From contig JANTHR010000003.1 of NCBI GenBank assembly GCA_024762315.1, forward strand, positions 1-61,485: DNA of 61,485 nucleotides, written 5' to 3'. Source of the DNA: Sulfurovum sp. (GTDB lineage Bacteria; Campylobacterota; Campylobacteria; Campylobacterales; Sulfurovaceae). Shown piece by piece: positions 1 to 7,693 of this stretch (positions within the stretch are counted from its first letter, which is position 1; the number at the start of each line of letters is the position of its first letter). Below the pieces are notes generated by a model that ran no database searches, was not told where the DNA came from, and saw only the letters and a list, made by a program, of their open reading frames with translations. The position numbers and the translations under genes are program-made.

Positions 1-774
1 GATGATACGATCATGGCGATCTATGATCCGCACAGAGGTGGAGATATTTATGAAGGACATGGTAATGAAAGACACAAAGTATTTACCAAGCAGAAAGAAC
101 TCAAGGCGGCAGAACCTTATGCAGAATGTACAACCTGTGAGAGTTGTGTAACGGTCTGCCCGACACATATTGATATTCGTAAAGGTCTGCAGCTTGAGTG
201 TATCAACTGTCTTGAGTGTGTGGATGCCTGTACTACGGTCATGGGTGCTCTGGGCAAACCGTCTCTTGTCAGATGGTCAAGTGAAAATGAGGTCATCTAC
301 CAAAAAGGTAAAACAAACTATTTCAGACCCAAAGTGATCGCATACTTTACCGTACTGGTACTGGTGTTGGTTGCACTTTTCACGATGGGAAGCAAAAAAG
401 AGCATATGCTGCTTAACGTGAACAAAACGACAAGGCTGTACAAAGTACTGGATCACGGTATGGTTGAGAATGACTATGTTTTCCTTTTTGCCAACACCGA
501 CAGCAAGAAGCATACCTATTATTTCGAGATCGAGGGAGACCTGAAGAATAAACTTGAGATTGTCAGACCCAAAGAGCCGTTCACTATTGCTGCTGGACAG
601 AAACGTAAAAAAGTAGTTGTACTGAGAACAAGCGAGAAGCTGGCAGACAGTACAAGAAAAGATGTACCGATCCCTGTCACGATCAAAGCATTTGCAACGG
701 ATGATAAAGAGAAGATAGTGGTGGAAAGACATACAGTATTTGTTTATCCTCGTGCCGATCTACTTAAAAAATAA
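1..774 (+). CDS. ccoG: Cytochrome c oxidase accessory protein CcoG (3' part)
   Basis: The reading frame is open from the first base, so the N-terminal membrane half is outside the window. What remains shows a ferredoxin-type cluster region coded at about 127-231 (CTTCESC followed by CP, then CINCLEC and C), one membrane segment at about 334-390 (VIAYFTVLVLVLVALF), and the immunoglobulin-like C-terminal domain typical of CcoG/FixG/RdxA. The family helps deliver copper to cbb3-type cytochrome c oxidase in the inner membrane, so a microaerobic respiratory chain is implied. It is followed after 9 bases by a small membrane-protein gene that is probably cotranscribed. The family call is firm. Confidence 0.93.
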   Translation, partial: DDTIMAIYDPHRGGDIYEGHGNERHKVFTKQKELKAAEPYAECTTCESCVTVCPTHIDIRKGLQLECINCLECVDACTTVMGALGKPSLVRWSSENEVIYQKGKTNYFRPKVIAYFTVLVLVLVALFTMGSKKEHMLLNVNKTTRLYKVLDHGMVENDYVFLFANTDSKKHTYYFEIEGDLKNKLEIVRPKEPFTIAAGQKRKKVVVLRTSEKLADSTRKDVPIPVTIKAFATDDKEKIVVERHTVFVYPRADLLKK

Positions 775-783
775 AGGGTTTTC

Positions 784-972
784 ATGCAAAATGCAGAACC
801 AACGTTAGAGAAGATAGAAGACTACAACGGGAAGGAAAGCAAAGAGAAAAGAAAGACAATATGGATCGTCATTCTTTCCGGACTGCTTATCGGTGCGTTG
901 TATGGTGTTCTAAAAGCGAACAGCAATGTGAGTGATGAACTCCCTGTCCAAACCAATATAACGAAATATTAA
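784..972 (+). CDS. Small single-span membrane protein next to ccoG
   Basis: A 62-residue protein with a charged N-terminus (residues 1-25, rich in E and K), one hydrophobic helix at about 27-43 (IWIVILSGLLIGALYGV) and a short polar tail. It starts 9 bases after the ccoG stop and ends 12 bases before the flavoprotein start, so it sits inside an operon. The position suggests a small accessory subunit of oxidase assembly, but it lacks the length and motifs of FixH and I do not recognise a family. The tight packing and the charged-hydrophobic-polar layout support it as a real gene. Confidence 0.72.
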   Translation: MQNAEPTLEKIEDYNGKESKEKRKTIWIVILSGLLIGALYGVLKANSNVSDELPVQTNITKY

Positions 973-984
973 AAAGGAGTGGTT

Positions 985-2154
985 ATGTCAAAGGTTTTAG
1001 TGCTTGGTGGCGGATTTGCCGGGGTAGAAGCTGCAATTTACCTGAAAAAACAGGAGCTTGACGTAACTCTGGTAAGCGATAGAGACTATTTTTATATCTA
1101 TCCTACCTCTATCTGGATCCCTACAGGAGAAGCTACAAAAGAGGATGTATCTGTACCTCTTGATAAGCTGGCATTTGCGCACGGGTTTGAGCTTATTGTC
1201 GACCCTGTGACTTCTTTTGAAGCCAAAGAGAAAAAAGTAATACTTCAGAGTGGACGTGTGCTGGATGAGTATGAGTATATTGTGGTCGCACTTGGACAAG
1301 ATAAAATTCAAATGAAAGGCATGGAGCACACACTCTCTATTTGCGGAAAACCGGAAGAGGCAACTGAACTGTATAAGCGGCTGGATGCATTAGTACTTAA
1401 AGATTCCGGCAAGATAGCTATGGGCTTTGGCGGAAATCCCAAAGACAGTTCTGCAGTACGCGGCGGGCCTGCATTTGAAGTGCTTTTTAATGTGCATACA
1501 TTTTTGAAAAGAAAAGGGATACGGGACAACTTTGAACTTACTTTCTTTGCACCTATGGAGAAACCGGGGCAGAAAATGGGTGATAAGGCACTGGTGATGA
1601 TGGACAAGATGTTCGGCATGACAAATATAAAGAAAAAAGTAGGCTCAAAGATCACCTCTTTTGAAGCTGACGGTATCAACTTTGAAGATGGTACCAAGAT
1701 CGAGTCTGACTTAACCATGTTCATTTCTGCAGGAACAGGGCATAGTATTTTGATAGAGTCAGGATTGCCTTTAAGTGATGCCGGCTTTGTTGTGACCAAT
1801 GAATATAACGAGATCGAGGGCTTTGAGGGTATTTATGCTATAGGAGACTCTGCATCCCTCATGGGTCCGGAGTGGAGAGCAAAACAAGGACATGTGGCTG
1901 AAGTAATGGCAAAAAATGTAGCTTACAATATTGCGATGAAAGTACAAAATATTGATTCAAAATATAGTTATATGGAGCACCTTAATATACTGTGCGTTAT
2001 GGATACAGGTGATGGTGCAGCATTTGTTTACAGAAGCAACAAGGGCGGAAAGATGATCCCTATGCCGATTGTGGGCCACTGGATGAAAAAAGGCTGGGGT
2101 TGGTACTGTCGTAACTCCAAACTAGGCAAAATCCCAAGAATACCTGGGATGTGA
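985..2154 (+). CDS. Sulfide:quinone reductase-like FAD flavoprotein
   Basis: A 389-residue pyridine nucleotide-disulfide oxidoreductase fold. The N-terminal FAD motif is LVLGGGFAGVEAA and the second FAD contact is GIYAIGDSASL. Such enzymes oxidise sulfide, or NADH in the NDH-2 branch, and reduce membrane quinone. Cysteines that could serve a sulfide site are at about residues 120 (SICGK) and 340 (NILCVMD), with another in WYCRNS near the C-terminus. A spacing test against SQR types was not possible, so the substrate is inferred. The ATG at 985 is preferred over the GTG at 979 because AAGGAG (974-979) overlaps that GTG and lies 5 bases before the ATG. The amphipathic C-terminus (HWMKKGWGWY) suits monotopic membrane attachment. 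Confidence 0.78.
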   Translation: MSKVLVLGGGFAGVEAAIYLKKQELDVTLVSDRDYFYIYPTSIWIPTGEATKEDVSVPLDKLAFAHGFELIVDPVTSFEAKEKKVILQSGRVLDEYEYIVVALGQDKIQMKGMEHTLSICGKPEEATELYKRLDALVLKDSGKIAMGFGGNPKDSSAVRGGPAFEVLFNVHTFLKRKGIRDNFELTFFAPMEKPGQKMGDKALVMMDKMFGMTNIKKKVGSKITSFEADGINFEDGTKIESDLTMFISAGTGHSILIESGLPLSDAGFVVTNEYNEIEGFEGIYAIGDSASLMGPEWRAKQGHVAEVMAKNVAYNIAMKVQNIDSKYSYMEHLNILCVMDTGDGAAFVYRSNKGGKMIPMPIVGHWMKKGWGWYCRNSKLGKIPRIPGM

Positions 2155-2160
2155 GACGCG

Positions 2161-2295
2161 TTAAGCAAACGACAACTGCTTGTCGTTTGTAGCGTCGAAA
2201 CCGAAGCGGTCGAAGTGAAACGGAGCCGCGAAGGCTGGGAAACCGTTAAGCAAACGACAACTGCTTGTCGTTTGTAGCGTCGAAACCGCAGCGGT
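2161..2295. repeat. Two copies of a 50-bp hairpin-bearing repeat
   Basis: The unit at 2161-2210 recurs at 2246-2295 with a single base change (ccgAagcggt against ccgCagcggt). Each unit carries a perfect 10-bp stem, CAAACGACAA and TTGTCGTTTG, closed by the loop CTGC (2166-2189 and 2251-2274). The sequence after each unit is also partly similar (ccgcgaagg). The pair occupies the spacer after the SQR-like gene and may act as transcription terminators or be a dispersed element. A third, diverged hairpin with the same loop is at 32317-32340. Confidence 0.85.
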
Positions 2296-2378
2296 GGAGC
2301 AAAGCGACCCGCGAAGGTGGGGCACCATAAAATAAATAACAGTTTAAAATTTAATTTAATACAAGGAAAGAAACAAGA

Positions 2379-2771
2379 ATGAAACAAATCACAGTCATGG
2401 AAAAATATCCGGTATTTACTATAGAGATAGCGAAAAATGAAACTACCTATAAAAATGTTGATGAAATCATGGCATATTTAAAATCACAAATAGATGCACA
2501 TCCTGTAGCCGTATATATAGGAGAGTTCGATCACTATGGGCATACGAAAGGACTGAAAGAAGGAGAAATTTCCGAAACGATCAAAGATGCAAAAAATATT
2601 ATCTGTTGTTTTGGAAAAAAGTTACCGAAGGCAGAAGTGTTGGCTGTGAGACCAAGATCTTTTGGTGTAGCAGAAATGGCTGACAGTTTTGTGGTCAGCT
2701 TTTTGGAAGCACCCAATCCTGATGCTAATGCAGCTATGGAAAAATGGGCCAAAGGCATTGCCAATAGCTAA
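2379..2771 (+). CDS. Conserved hypothetical protein, possibly DUF6858
   Basis: A 130-residue soluble protein with no signal peptide or membrane helix. It begins MKQITVMEKYPVF and contains the segment AVYIGEFDHYGHT and a paired cysteine (IICCFGK at about residue 75). It resembles a short family common in sulfur-oxidising Campylobacterota that I associate with DUF6858, from memory only. The start follows AAGGAAAG by about 8 bases. Its neighbours are an SQR-like protein and thiol peroxidase, which hints at redox or sulfur metabolism, but no activity can be assigned. Confidence 0.75.
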   Translation: MKQITVMEKYPVFTIEIAKNETTYKNVDEIMAYLKSQIDAHPVAVYIGEFDHYGHTKGLKEGEISETIKDAKNIICCFGKKLPKAEVLAVRPRSFGVAEMADSFVVSFLEAPNPDANAAMEKWAKGIANS

Positions 2772-2968
2772 AGCTGCAGCAGATCAAGTGAAACGCCAAA
2801 AGTGTTACTTTATGATACGATGCAGGCCGAAAGCCACCGTATTTACGGTGTTTGATAGAGTCTTAAAACAGCCCAAAATTCAAAGAAATAAGAAATATTT
2901 TTCAATTAAGACTAAATTTATCTGATTTAAGTCATAATGCTCTTATCAAAATAATCAAAGGAAATTAA

Positions 2969-3484
2969 ATGGCAACAGTAACATTTAAAAATGACATCGT
3001 ATGTCACATGGCAGGCAATGAAGTGAACGTAGGCGATACAGCACCGGTAGTAACAGTAGTAAACTGTGATCCAATGCTTCAAGATGAGCAAATAGGCGGA
3101 GAAGGTAAAGTTCAACTTGTAATTGCAGTACCTTCACTGGACACTGGTGTTTGTGATGCAGAGACTAGAAGATTCAACCAAGAAGCAGCAGCACTTGACG
3201 GTGTAGAAGTGATTACAGTTTCAATGGACCTTCCATTTGCAGCAGCAAGATGGTGTGGGGCAGCAGGAATTGAAAACATCAAAGTATGTTCAGATTTCAG
3301 AAATAAAGATTTCGGTAATGCCTATGGTGTACTTTTGGCTGACGGTCCTTTGGCAGGTGTGCTTGCAAGAGTTATTTTTGTTATCGGTAAAGACGGTAAA
3401 GTGACTTATAAGCAAGTAGTACCAGAAATTACACAAGAACCAAACTACGAAGAAGCTATTGAAGCAGCTAAGGCAGCTCAATAA
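2969..3484 (+). CDS. tpx: Thiol peroxidase Tpx
   Basis: A 171-residue atypical 2-Cys peroxiredoxin. The peroxidatic cysteine is Cys62 in PSLDTGVCDAETRRFN, with the conserved Thr three residues earlier, and the resolving cysteine is Cys96 in AARWCGA. It reduces hydroperoxides using thioredoxin in the cytoplasm. It has full length for the family and AAAGGAAA just before the ATG. It appears monocistronic: a promoter-like AT-rich stretch precedes it and a clean stem-loop follows it. Confidence 0.97.
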   Translation: MATVTFKNDIVCHMAGNEVNVGDTAPVVTVVNCDPMLQDEQIGGEGKVQLVIAVPSLDTGVCDAETRRFNQEAAALDGVEVITVSMDLPFAAARWCGAAGIENIKVCSDFRNKDFGNAYGVLLADGPLAGVLARVIFVIGKDGKVTYKQVVPEITQEPNYEEAIEAAKAAQ

Positions 3485-3492
3485 TCTCTTCT

Positions 3493-3515
3493 TCAAAACC
3501 CCTTTTGGGTTTTGA
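3493..3515 (+). terminator. Stem-loop terminator after tpx
   Basis: A 9-bp stem TCAAAACCC / GGGTTTTGA with the loop CTTTT, 9 bases after the tpx stop codon. The T-rich right arm and the downstream stretch (AATTCTCTC) fit an intrinsic terminator, although the T-run is partly inside the stem. Confidence 0.72.
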
Positions 3516-3540
3516 ATTCTCTCATACGTTTCACTCTTTT

Positions 3541-3575
3541 TTTATTTATCTTTATCTTGAATTTTGCTACAATCC
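3541..3575 (+). promoter_or_regulatory. Promoter for the L,D-transpeptidase operon
   Basis: A TGCTACAAT -10 element (hexamer TACAAT at 3568-3573) preceded by T-rich DNA, as in Campylobacterota sigma-70 promoters. The start codon at 3579 lies only five bases after the hexamer, which places it at the expected transcription start. The segment is almost repeated at 13381-13416. Confidence 0.6.
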
Positions 3576-3578
3576 CTT

Positions 3579-4160
3579 ATGTTTTTAAATCATTCAATTA
3601 TTTTATTATTCATTTTTTCATCTTTCATCTTTTTGTCCGGCTGTGGGAAAAATCCGGAAGTAGAAGGAAACCGATATACTTTGGATGAATGCAAAAAAGA
3701 GCTTCTGGACGCAGAAGACTATGTTGAAGGTGAGGGCATAGACCTTATCATTGTGGAGAAGAAAGAGCGTAAGATGTACCTGTATAAGGACAATAAAGTA
3801 CAAAGTAGCATTCCTGTTTCTTTGGGGAAGAATCCCGTAGGAAATAAAGAACAACAAGGGGACAACAAAACTCCCGAAGGGACGTTTTGGATCCAACGTA
3901 AACTCTGTTCTCCTAAATATTATCGTTCGCTTTGTATTTCTTACCCTCGCCCCGAAGATGTGAAAAAAGCACGGGCCAAAGGAGTCAGCCCCGGAGGTGA
4001 CATTACCATTCATGCACAGCCGACTTGGAATGCAGACGGAAAAGGAGACAGCTATACCCTTTCTCGTAATTGGACAGAGGGTTGTGTGGCAGTGACAAAT
4101 TCTGCTATGAAACAGTTATGGTATGCCGTACGCGAAGGTGTGCCGATCATCATTCGCTAA
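3579..4160 (+). CDS. YkuD-type L,D-transpeptidase lipoprotein, copy 1
   Basis: A 193-residue protein with a lipoprotein signal peptide ending FLSGC (lipidated Cys22). The YkuD catalytic fold follows, with His145 (TIHAQPTWNADGKG) and nucleophile Cys169 in NWTEGCVAV. Family members make or trim L,D cross-links in peptidoglycan and would act in the periplasm from the outer or inner membrane. The usual SHGC signature is replaced by TEGC. The ATG at 3579 is chosen because it gives a proper signal peptide. No ribosome-binding site precedes it and the -10 box is immediately upstream. A close paralogue is at 4580-5167. Confidence 0.9.
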   Translation: MFLNHSIILLFIFSSFIFLSGCGKNPEVEGNRYTLDECKKELLDAEDYVEGEGIDLIIVEKKERKMYLYKDNKVQSSIPVSLGKNPVGNKEQQGDNKTPEGTFWIQRKLCSPKYYRSLCISYPRPEDVKKARAKGVSPGGDITIHAQPTWNADGKGDSYTLSRNWTEGCVAVTNSAMKQLWYAVREGVPIIIR

Positions 4161-4170
4161 AGGAGTCGTT

Positions 4171-4557
4171 ATTAGATATACGCAAAAACAGGTCGATAAA
4201 TTTAATCGTCAGAAATATATTACAGAATTGGAAAAGATAAGCAAGAATCTTTTTCGTATGTTTCGGGATGAGCATATGGATTTTCAAAGTTTTATGATAA
4301 AATTTGAGCAACTTAAAAAAAAGTTAGATGAAAAAACAGAAGTACAGCTTGATTCAGAGTATCATCAGCAACTCAAAGCATATATCGAGAGAATTTATCA
4401 GCAGACCTGTTTATCTGAAGATTTTGACGATAAGGCTTTTGGTGATATGAGAGAGGCTGAAATGAGTAATCTTAATCGTTTACAGAAGCTTAAAAACGGT
4501 ACATCATACAAAAAAGACAAACATAGATCCCAACATCAGCATGAAGATTGGGGCTAG
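4171..4557 (+). CDS. Small helical protein with apparent ATT start
   Basis: A 128-residue, strongly charged, helix-rich cytoplasmic protein with no recognised family, ending in a Lys/His-rich tail (DKHRSQHQHEDWG). The frame overlaps the preceding transpeptidase gene, but the only good ribosome-binding site, AAAGGAG at 4159-4165, points 5 bases later to ATT at 4171. No ATG, GTG or TTG lies in the right place, and the first in-frame ATG (about 4258) has no ribosome-binding site. The gene sits between two L,D-transpeptidase genes and its end overlaps the leader of the second. The function is unknown. Confidence 0.62.
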   Translation: MRYTQKQVDKFNRQKYITELEKISKNLFRMFRDEHMDFQSFMIKFEQLKKKLDEKTEVQLDSEYHQQLKAYIERIYQQTCLSEDFDDKAFGDMREAEMSNLNRLQKLKNGTSYKKDKHRSQHQHEDWG

Positions 4558-4579
4558 AATGTTAACGGCAGGAGAAAAA

Positions 4580-5167
4580 ATGAAAGTAATATTGGGATTT
4601 TTGGGAGTGGCAACAGCTTTTTTCATTGGAGGGTGTGGAGAACCTACGGCTTACGGGAAAGTAGATAAAACACCCTATGCAACAAAAGAATGCCTCAAGC
4701 AGTTGGCTTCAGGATCTGAAATCGTACGAAGTCAAAAGATAGATAAAATAGAGGTGTACAAAAAGAAAAGACGACTTTATACCTATCGTAACGGGAAGGT
4801 TGTGGACGAGTTTCGTATCTCTTTGGGAAAAAACGGAGATAAGGGAAATAAGATCAGTGCCGGTGACTACAGGACTCCGGAAGGAAACTATTGCATTGTA
4901 AGAAAAAAATGTGATCCCAGACTCTACAGATCGCTTATGATCTCCTATCCAAATGCGGCAGACAGGGCAAGAGCTGCGGCAAGAGGTGTGAAACCGGGAG
5001 GCTATATTACGATCCACGGACAGCCAAAATGGAATGCAGACGGGCATGGTGATAACTATACCCTCTCTCATGACTGGACGGAAGGTTGCATGGCAGTACC
5101 CAATCGTGCTATGGACAGACTTTGGATAGCGGTAGAAAATGGCGTTCCAATTACAATTCATTCATGA
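4580..5167 (+). CDS. YkuD-type L,D-transpeptidase lipoprotein, copy 2
   Basis: A 195-residue paralogue of the protein at 3579-4160. It has a signal peptide with the lipobox FIGGC (Cys19), catalytic His146 in TIHGQPKWNADGHG and nucleophile Cys170 in DWTEGCMAV. AGGAG shortly before 4580 selects the ATG of MKVILGFLG over an in-frame ATG at 4541. The role is peptidoglycan L,D-transpeptidation or a related L,D-carboxypeptidase or amidase reaction. The TEGC variant resembles the YafK/DpaA branch more than classical LdtA-E, but this is a motif-level impression only. Confidence 0.88.
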   Translation: MKVILGFLGVATAFFIGGCGEPTAYGKVDKTPYATKECLKQLASGSEIVRSQKIDKIEVYKKKRRLYTYRNGKVVDEFRISLGKNGDKGNKISAGDYRTPEGNYCIVRKKCDPRLYRSLMISYPNAADRARAAARGVKPGGYITIHGQPKWNADGHGDNYTLSHDWTEGCMAVPNRAMDRLWIAVENGVPITIHS

Positions 5168-5245
5168 TATTTATATGAATTTAGCTAAGTTTGATAAAGG
5201 TTATATTATCATATTGAATAATATTGGACTTTGAAGGAGAAACAG

Positions 5246-5809
5246 ATGCAAAAAACAGTGATTACCTTATGGATATTTTTGTCTGCAGCATTGCTCATGG
5301 CGGGGGGAAATATAAACCCGAACTTGTCAGCTGTAGCAGAGATACCAAACAAAATATGCAAAGCAAACAAAATATATATAGAAAAAGATGCTCAGCTTAT
5401 GTGGCAGGATCAAGCGTATACTGATGCAGAAGACGGTGCCTACAAGCGTCACCATTCTGTCTCTAAAGCAGGGACGTGGAATCATGCAATGAATTATTGC
5501 CGTAGTCTGGAGTATGCAGGATATACCGACTGGAGACTCCCTACAGCAGACGAATTAATGCATGTACATAGAAAAGAAGGACAGGTTTTTACTTACTATA
5601 GAGGGAATGATTTCTGGTCATCAACACCGGCAACGGGAAATAGGTACTATGCTGTTTTCCCGGCAGATGCATATCAATATAAAAGATACAAAAAAGAGAC
5701 AAATTATATTAGATGTGTTCGTTGTATCCGTGAATCAGAAAGGGCATCAGGGTCAAGGTTGGGAACCGTGCCTGGAGAAAAAGAAGTAAGAACTTTCAGA
5801 AGCAGATAG
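5246..5809 (+). CDS. Exported DUF1566 (Lcl-type) protein
   Basis: A 187-residue protein with an N-terminal signal peptide (TLWIFLSAALLMAGG). The DUF1566 signature follows in the middle: an aromatic WQD segment, then AMNYCRSLEYAGYTDWRLPT, and FWSSTPA. The domain is found in secreted or surface proteins of unclear biochemistry and is thought to bind ligands, sometimes glycosaminoglycans in Lcl. The ATG at 5246 is preferred over the upstream TTG at 5231 because AAGGAGA lies just before it. The C-terminal 25 residues are basic and low in complexity. Confidence 0.85.
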   Translation: MQKTVITLWIFLSAALLMAGGNINPNLSAVAEIPNKICKANKIYIEKDAQLMWQDQAYTDAEDGAYKRHHSVSKAGTWNHAMNYCRSLEYAGYTDWRLPTADELMHVHRKEGQVFTYYRGNDFWSSTPATGNRYYAVFPADAYQYKRYKKETNYIRCVRCIRESERASGSRLGTVPGEKEVRTFRSR

Positions 5810-5815
5810 TATTTT

Positions 5816-6592
5816 TCAAAGGAGCTTGATCTCCTCCTGAAGCTCAATACCAAACTCCTGCAAAACTTTTTCTTTAGCCAGGTCGATCAGATATCTGGCA
5901 TCTTCAAACGTCCCTCTTCCCAAATTTACTAAAAAATTAGCATGAATATCACTCCAGGCCATATTGCCTTTTCTGAAACCTTTTAATCCTACGGCTTCTA
6001 TCAGCCTTCCTGCCGCATCTCCTTTTGGATTTTTAAATGCAGAACCGGCACTTGGGTCATGTGGTTGGTTGGTTCTTAATTGTTTAAGGGCATCATTAAG
6101 TTCTTGGCTGTAGCCCTTTTGTATCTCAAATCTTGCAGCAGTTGCTATGCCTCCAAGTTTGGCAAACCTGTACCCATGTTCTATGTCTTCTTTGGCTCTC
6201 CATTCTCCATCTATGTGAACAGAATGAAGGATATTGAAAATTTCATACTCTTTCACTCCCGCATTCATCGCCAGCATCCCACCCAGTGTACCGGGAAGTT
6301 TAGAGCAAAATTCAAACCCTGCAATATCGTGCTTTTTGGCATAAGAGACTATGCGTCCTGTAGGCATTGCTGCGCCAATTTCAAGCATTTCATCTTCTTG
6401 GGTAGTGTATGCAAAGTCTTTTGAGAGCATCATAAGAGGAGGGGGTGTTGGTGAGATCAAGAGATTGTTCGCTCCGCCGATGAGGTATCTGTCTTTTGGA
6501 ATCTTATCTCCCTTTTCTATCATGAGTACTTCCGTAGGCTGCCCTACTTTGATACTGGAGTATTTGGAGAAGTCGATGGTTTTAAAAAACAT
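5816..6592 (-). CDS. murB: UDP-N-acetylenolpyruvoylglucosamine reductase MurB
   Basis: A 258-residue FAD enzyme that reduces UDP-GlcNAc-enolpyruvate to UDP-MurNAc using NADPH in cytoplasmic cell-wall synthesis. Visible signatures are GGANNLL (FAD binding), KLPGTLGGMLAMNAG and SAGSAFKNP with the catalytic serine. It is shorter than Escherichia coli MurB, as usual in Campylobacterota. It begins directly after the mqnD stop, so mqnD-murB form an operon transcribed away from recA. Confidence 0.95.
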   Translation of the reverse strand: MFFKTIDFSKYSSIKVGQPTEVLMIEKGDKIPKDRYLIGGANNLLISPTPPPLMMLSKDFAYTTQEDEMLEIGAAMPTGRIVSYAKKHDIAGFEFCSKLPGTLGGMLAMNAGVKEYEIFNILHSVHIDGEWRAKEDIEHGYRFAKLGGIATAARFEIQKGYSQELNDALKQLRTNQPHDPSAGSAFKNPKGDAAGRLIEAVGLKGFRKGNMAWSDIHANFLVNLGRGTFEDARYLIDLAKEKVLQEFGIELQEEIKLL

Positions 6593-7459
6593 TTAGCTAT
6601 GACGCAATACTTCATATTCTTTGGGAATGAGGTAGTCCTCTGTTTTTATGGGGCAATCCCATATGCCATGCTCAAACCCTATTTTGTAAAGCGTATCAAG
6701 TGCTTTAAGTTGTAGTGGGCTTAGTTCTACAGAATCATCTGAAGCATACATATCCAGGTATTTGGCCAACATCTCATCAGAGATACGTACAAGGCTATCA
6801 GCTTCAAGTTTATTGCAGAGTTCTTCTTTCCTGTCGTTAGCGATCTTCACGCCTTCAGTGAGTATATTCTCTATTTCGATAGCACGGTTAAGCGGCAGAC
6901 TTCTGCGTATCGCCATACCGCCAAGGGGAAGAGGCAATCCCTCTCCGGCAAGTTCAACCCAAATATCCCATACCTCTTTTTCAACCTCCAAACTTTCATC
7001 AAAGTCTAGAATGGACTCATGGATGAGTACGCCGGCATCTACTTTTCCCGAAACTACTGCTTCTTCTATTTCAAGAAAATCCATATAGACAGGCCGTGTC
7101 TCAGGGTAGTAGAGCCTAAAGAGCATGGCGTTGGTCGTGTATTTTCCTGAGAGGGCTACTTTAAAATTGCGTTTGAGTTGTTTATCTTTGCGGCGGATGA
7201 GCTTTGGTCCGTACCCTTCTCCGAAACTCACGGCGGTACGGAGCATGGCATACTCTTCTTTAATGAGCGGATACATTCCAAAGCTGATCGCACTTACATC
7301 ATAAGTGCCTTTTAGGGCCTCTACATTCAAAGTTTCAATATCCAGTCCGATATTTTCAAATGCGTAATCTCTGGTGTCTACCCAGCCAAATTTAATAGCA
7401 TAGTACATAAAGATATCATCAGCATCTGGAGAGTGGGCTAGTTGGATGGTTTTTGGCAT
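6593..7459 (-). CDS. mqnD: 1,4-dihydroxy-6-naphthoate synthase MqnD
   Basis: A 288-residue periplasmic-binding-protein fold enzyme of the futalosine menaquinone pathway, converting cyclic dehypoxanthinyl futalosine to 1,4-dihydroxy-6-naphthoate. The N-terminus LAHSPDADDIFMYYA and the segments DVSAISFGMYPLI, SGKYTTNA and LPLPLGGMAIRR are characteristic. It pairs functionally with mqnA at 23300-23941. The gene diverges from recA, and the shared intergenic region carries the candidate operator at 7582. Confidence 0.95.
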   Translation of the reverse strand: MPKTIQLAHSPDADDIFMYYAIKFGWVDTRDYAFENIGLDIETLNVEALKGTYDVSAISFGMYPLIKEEYAMLRTAVSFGEGYGPKLIRRKDKQLKRNFKVALSGKYTTNAMLFRLYYPETRPVYMDFLEIEEAVVSGKVDAGVLIHESILDFDESLEVEKEVWDIWVELAGEGLPLPLGGMAIRRSLPLNRAIEIENILTEGVKIANDRKEELCNKLEADSLVRISDEMLAKYLDMYASDDSVELSPLQLKALDTLYKIGFEHGIWDCPIKTEDYLIPKEYEVLRHS

Positions 7460-7581
7460 AAAAACTCACTTTTGTTTAATGTATGGGTATTTTATCATAA
7501 GGGTGCAAAAAGGCAAATTATCGAAAATTATATAAAATATGACAATTGTACAGGGATGGATAGTGCCATATTACTAAAAAA

Positions 7582-7598
7582 TATGACAATATGACATA
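7582..7598. promoter_or_regulatory. Candidate S24-repressor operator upstream of recA
   Basis: The sequence TATGACA-ATA-TGACATA is a 7-3-7 palindrome with one mismatch per arm. It is read as TATGTCA-TAT-TGTCATA on the other strand. It matches the perfect palindrome at 52442-52458 at 16 of 17 positions, and both are followed by the same T-run in gene orientation. It lies about 95 bases before the recA start. A weaker half site, TATGACA at 7538-7544, is followed by TTGTACA with different spacing. Confidence 0.65.
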
Positions 7599-7641
7599 TT
7601 TTTGCCTTTTTTTTCAAATTTGCATTAAACTGCCAACATGA

Positions 7642-7664
7642 CTAAATAACTAATGATTATTTAG
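7642..7664. promoter_or_regulatory. Perfect inverted repeat before recA
   Basis: CTAAATAA and TTATTTAG form an 8-bp perfect inverted repeat around the spacer CTAATGA, about 30 bases before the recA start. If transcription starts upstream (the -10-like TAAACT near 7626-7631) it would be a stem-loop in the leader. It could instead be a protein-binding site. It does not match the TATGACA operator. Confidence 0.45.
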
Positions 7665-7693
7665 ATAAAATTCAACAGATAAAGGTGAAGGAT

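Noticed and set aside
1308-1799. 163-codon frame opposite the SQR-like gene
   Set aside because: Antisense shadow of a conserved flavoprotein with no upstream signal.
2161-2295. CRISPR array
   Set aside because: Only two units, strongly palindromic, with 35 bases between them that are themselves partly repeated, and no cas genes in the window.
2689-2925. 78-codon frame crossing the end of the DUF6858-like gene
   Set aside because: It overlaps a conserved gene in another frame and the unique part is AT-rich spacer without a start signal.
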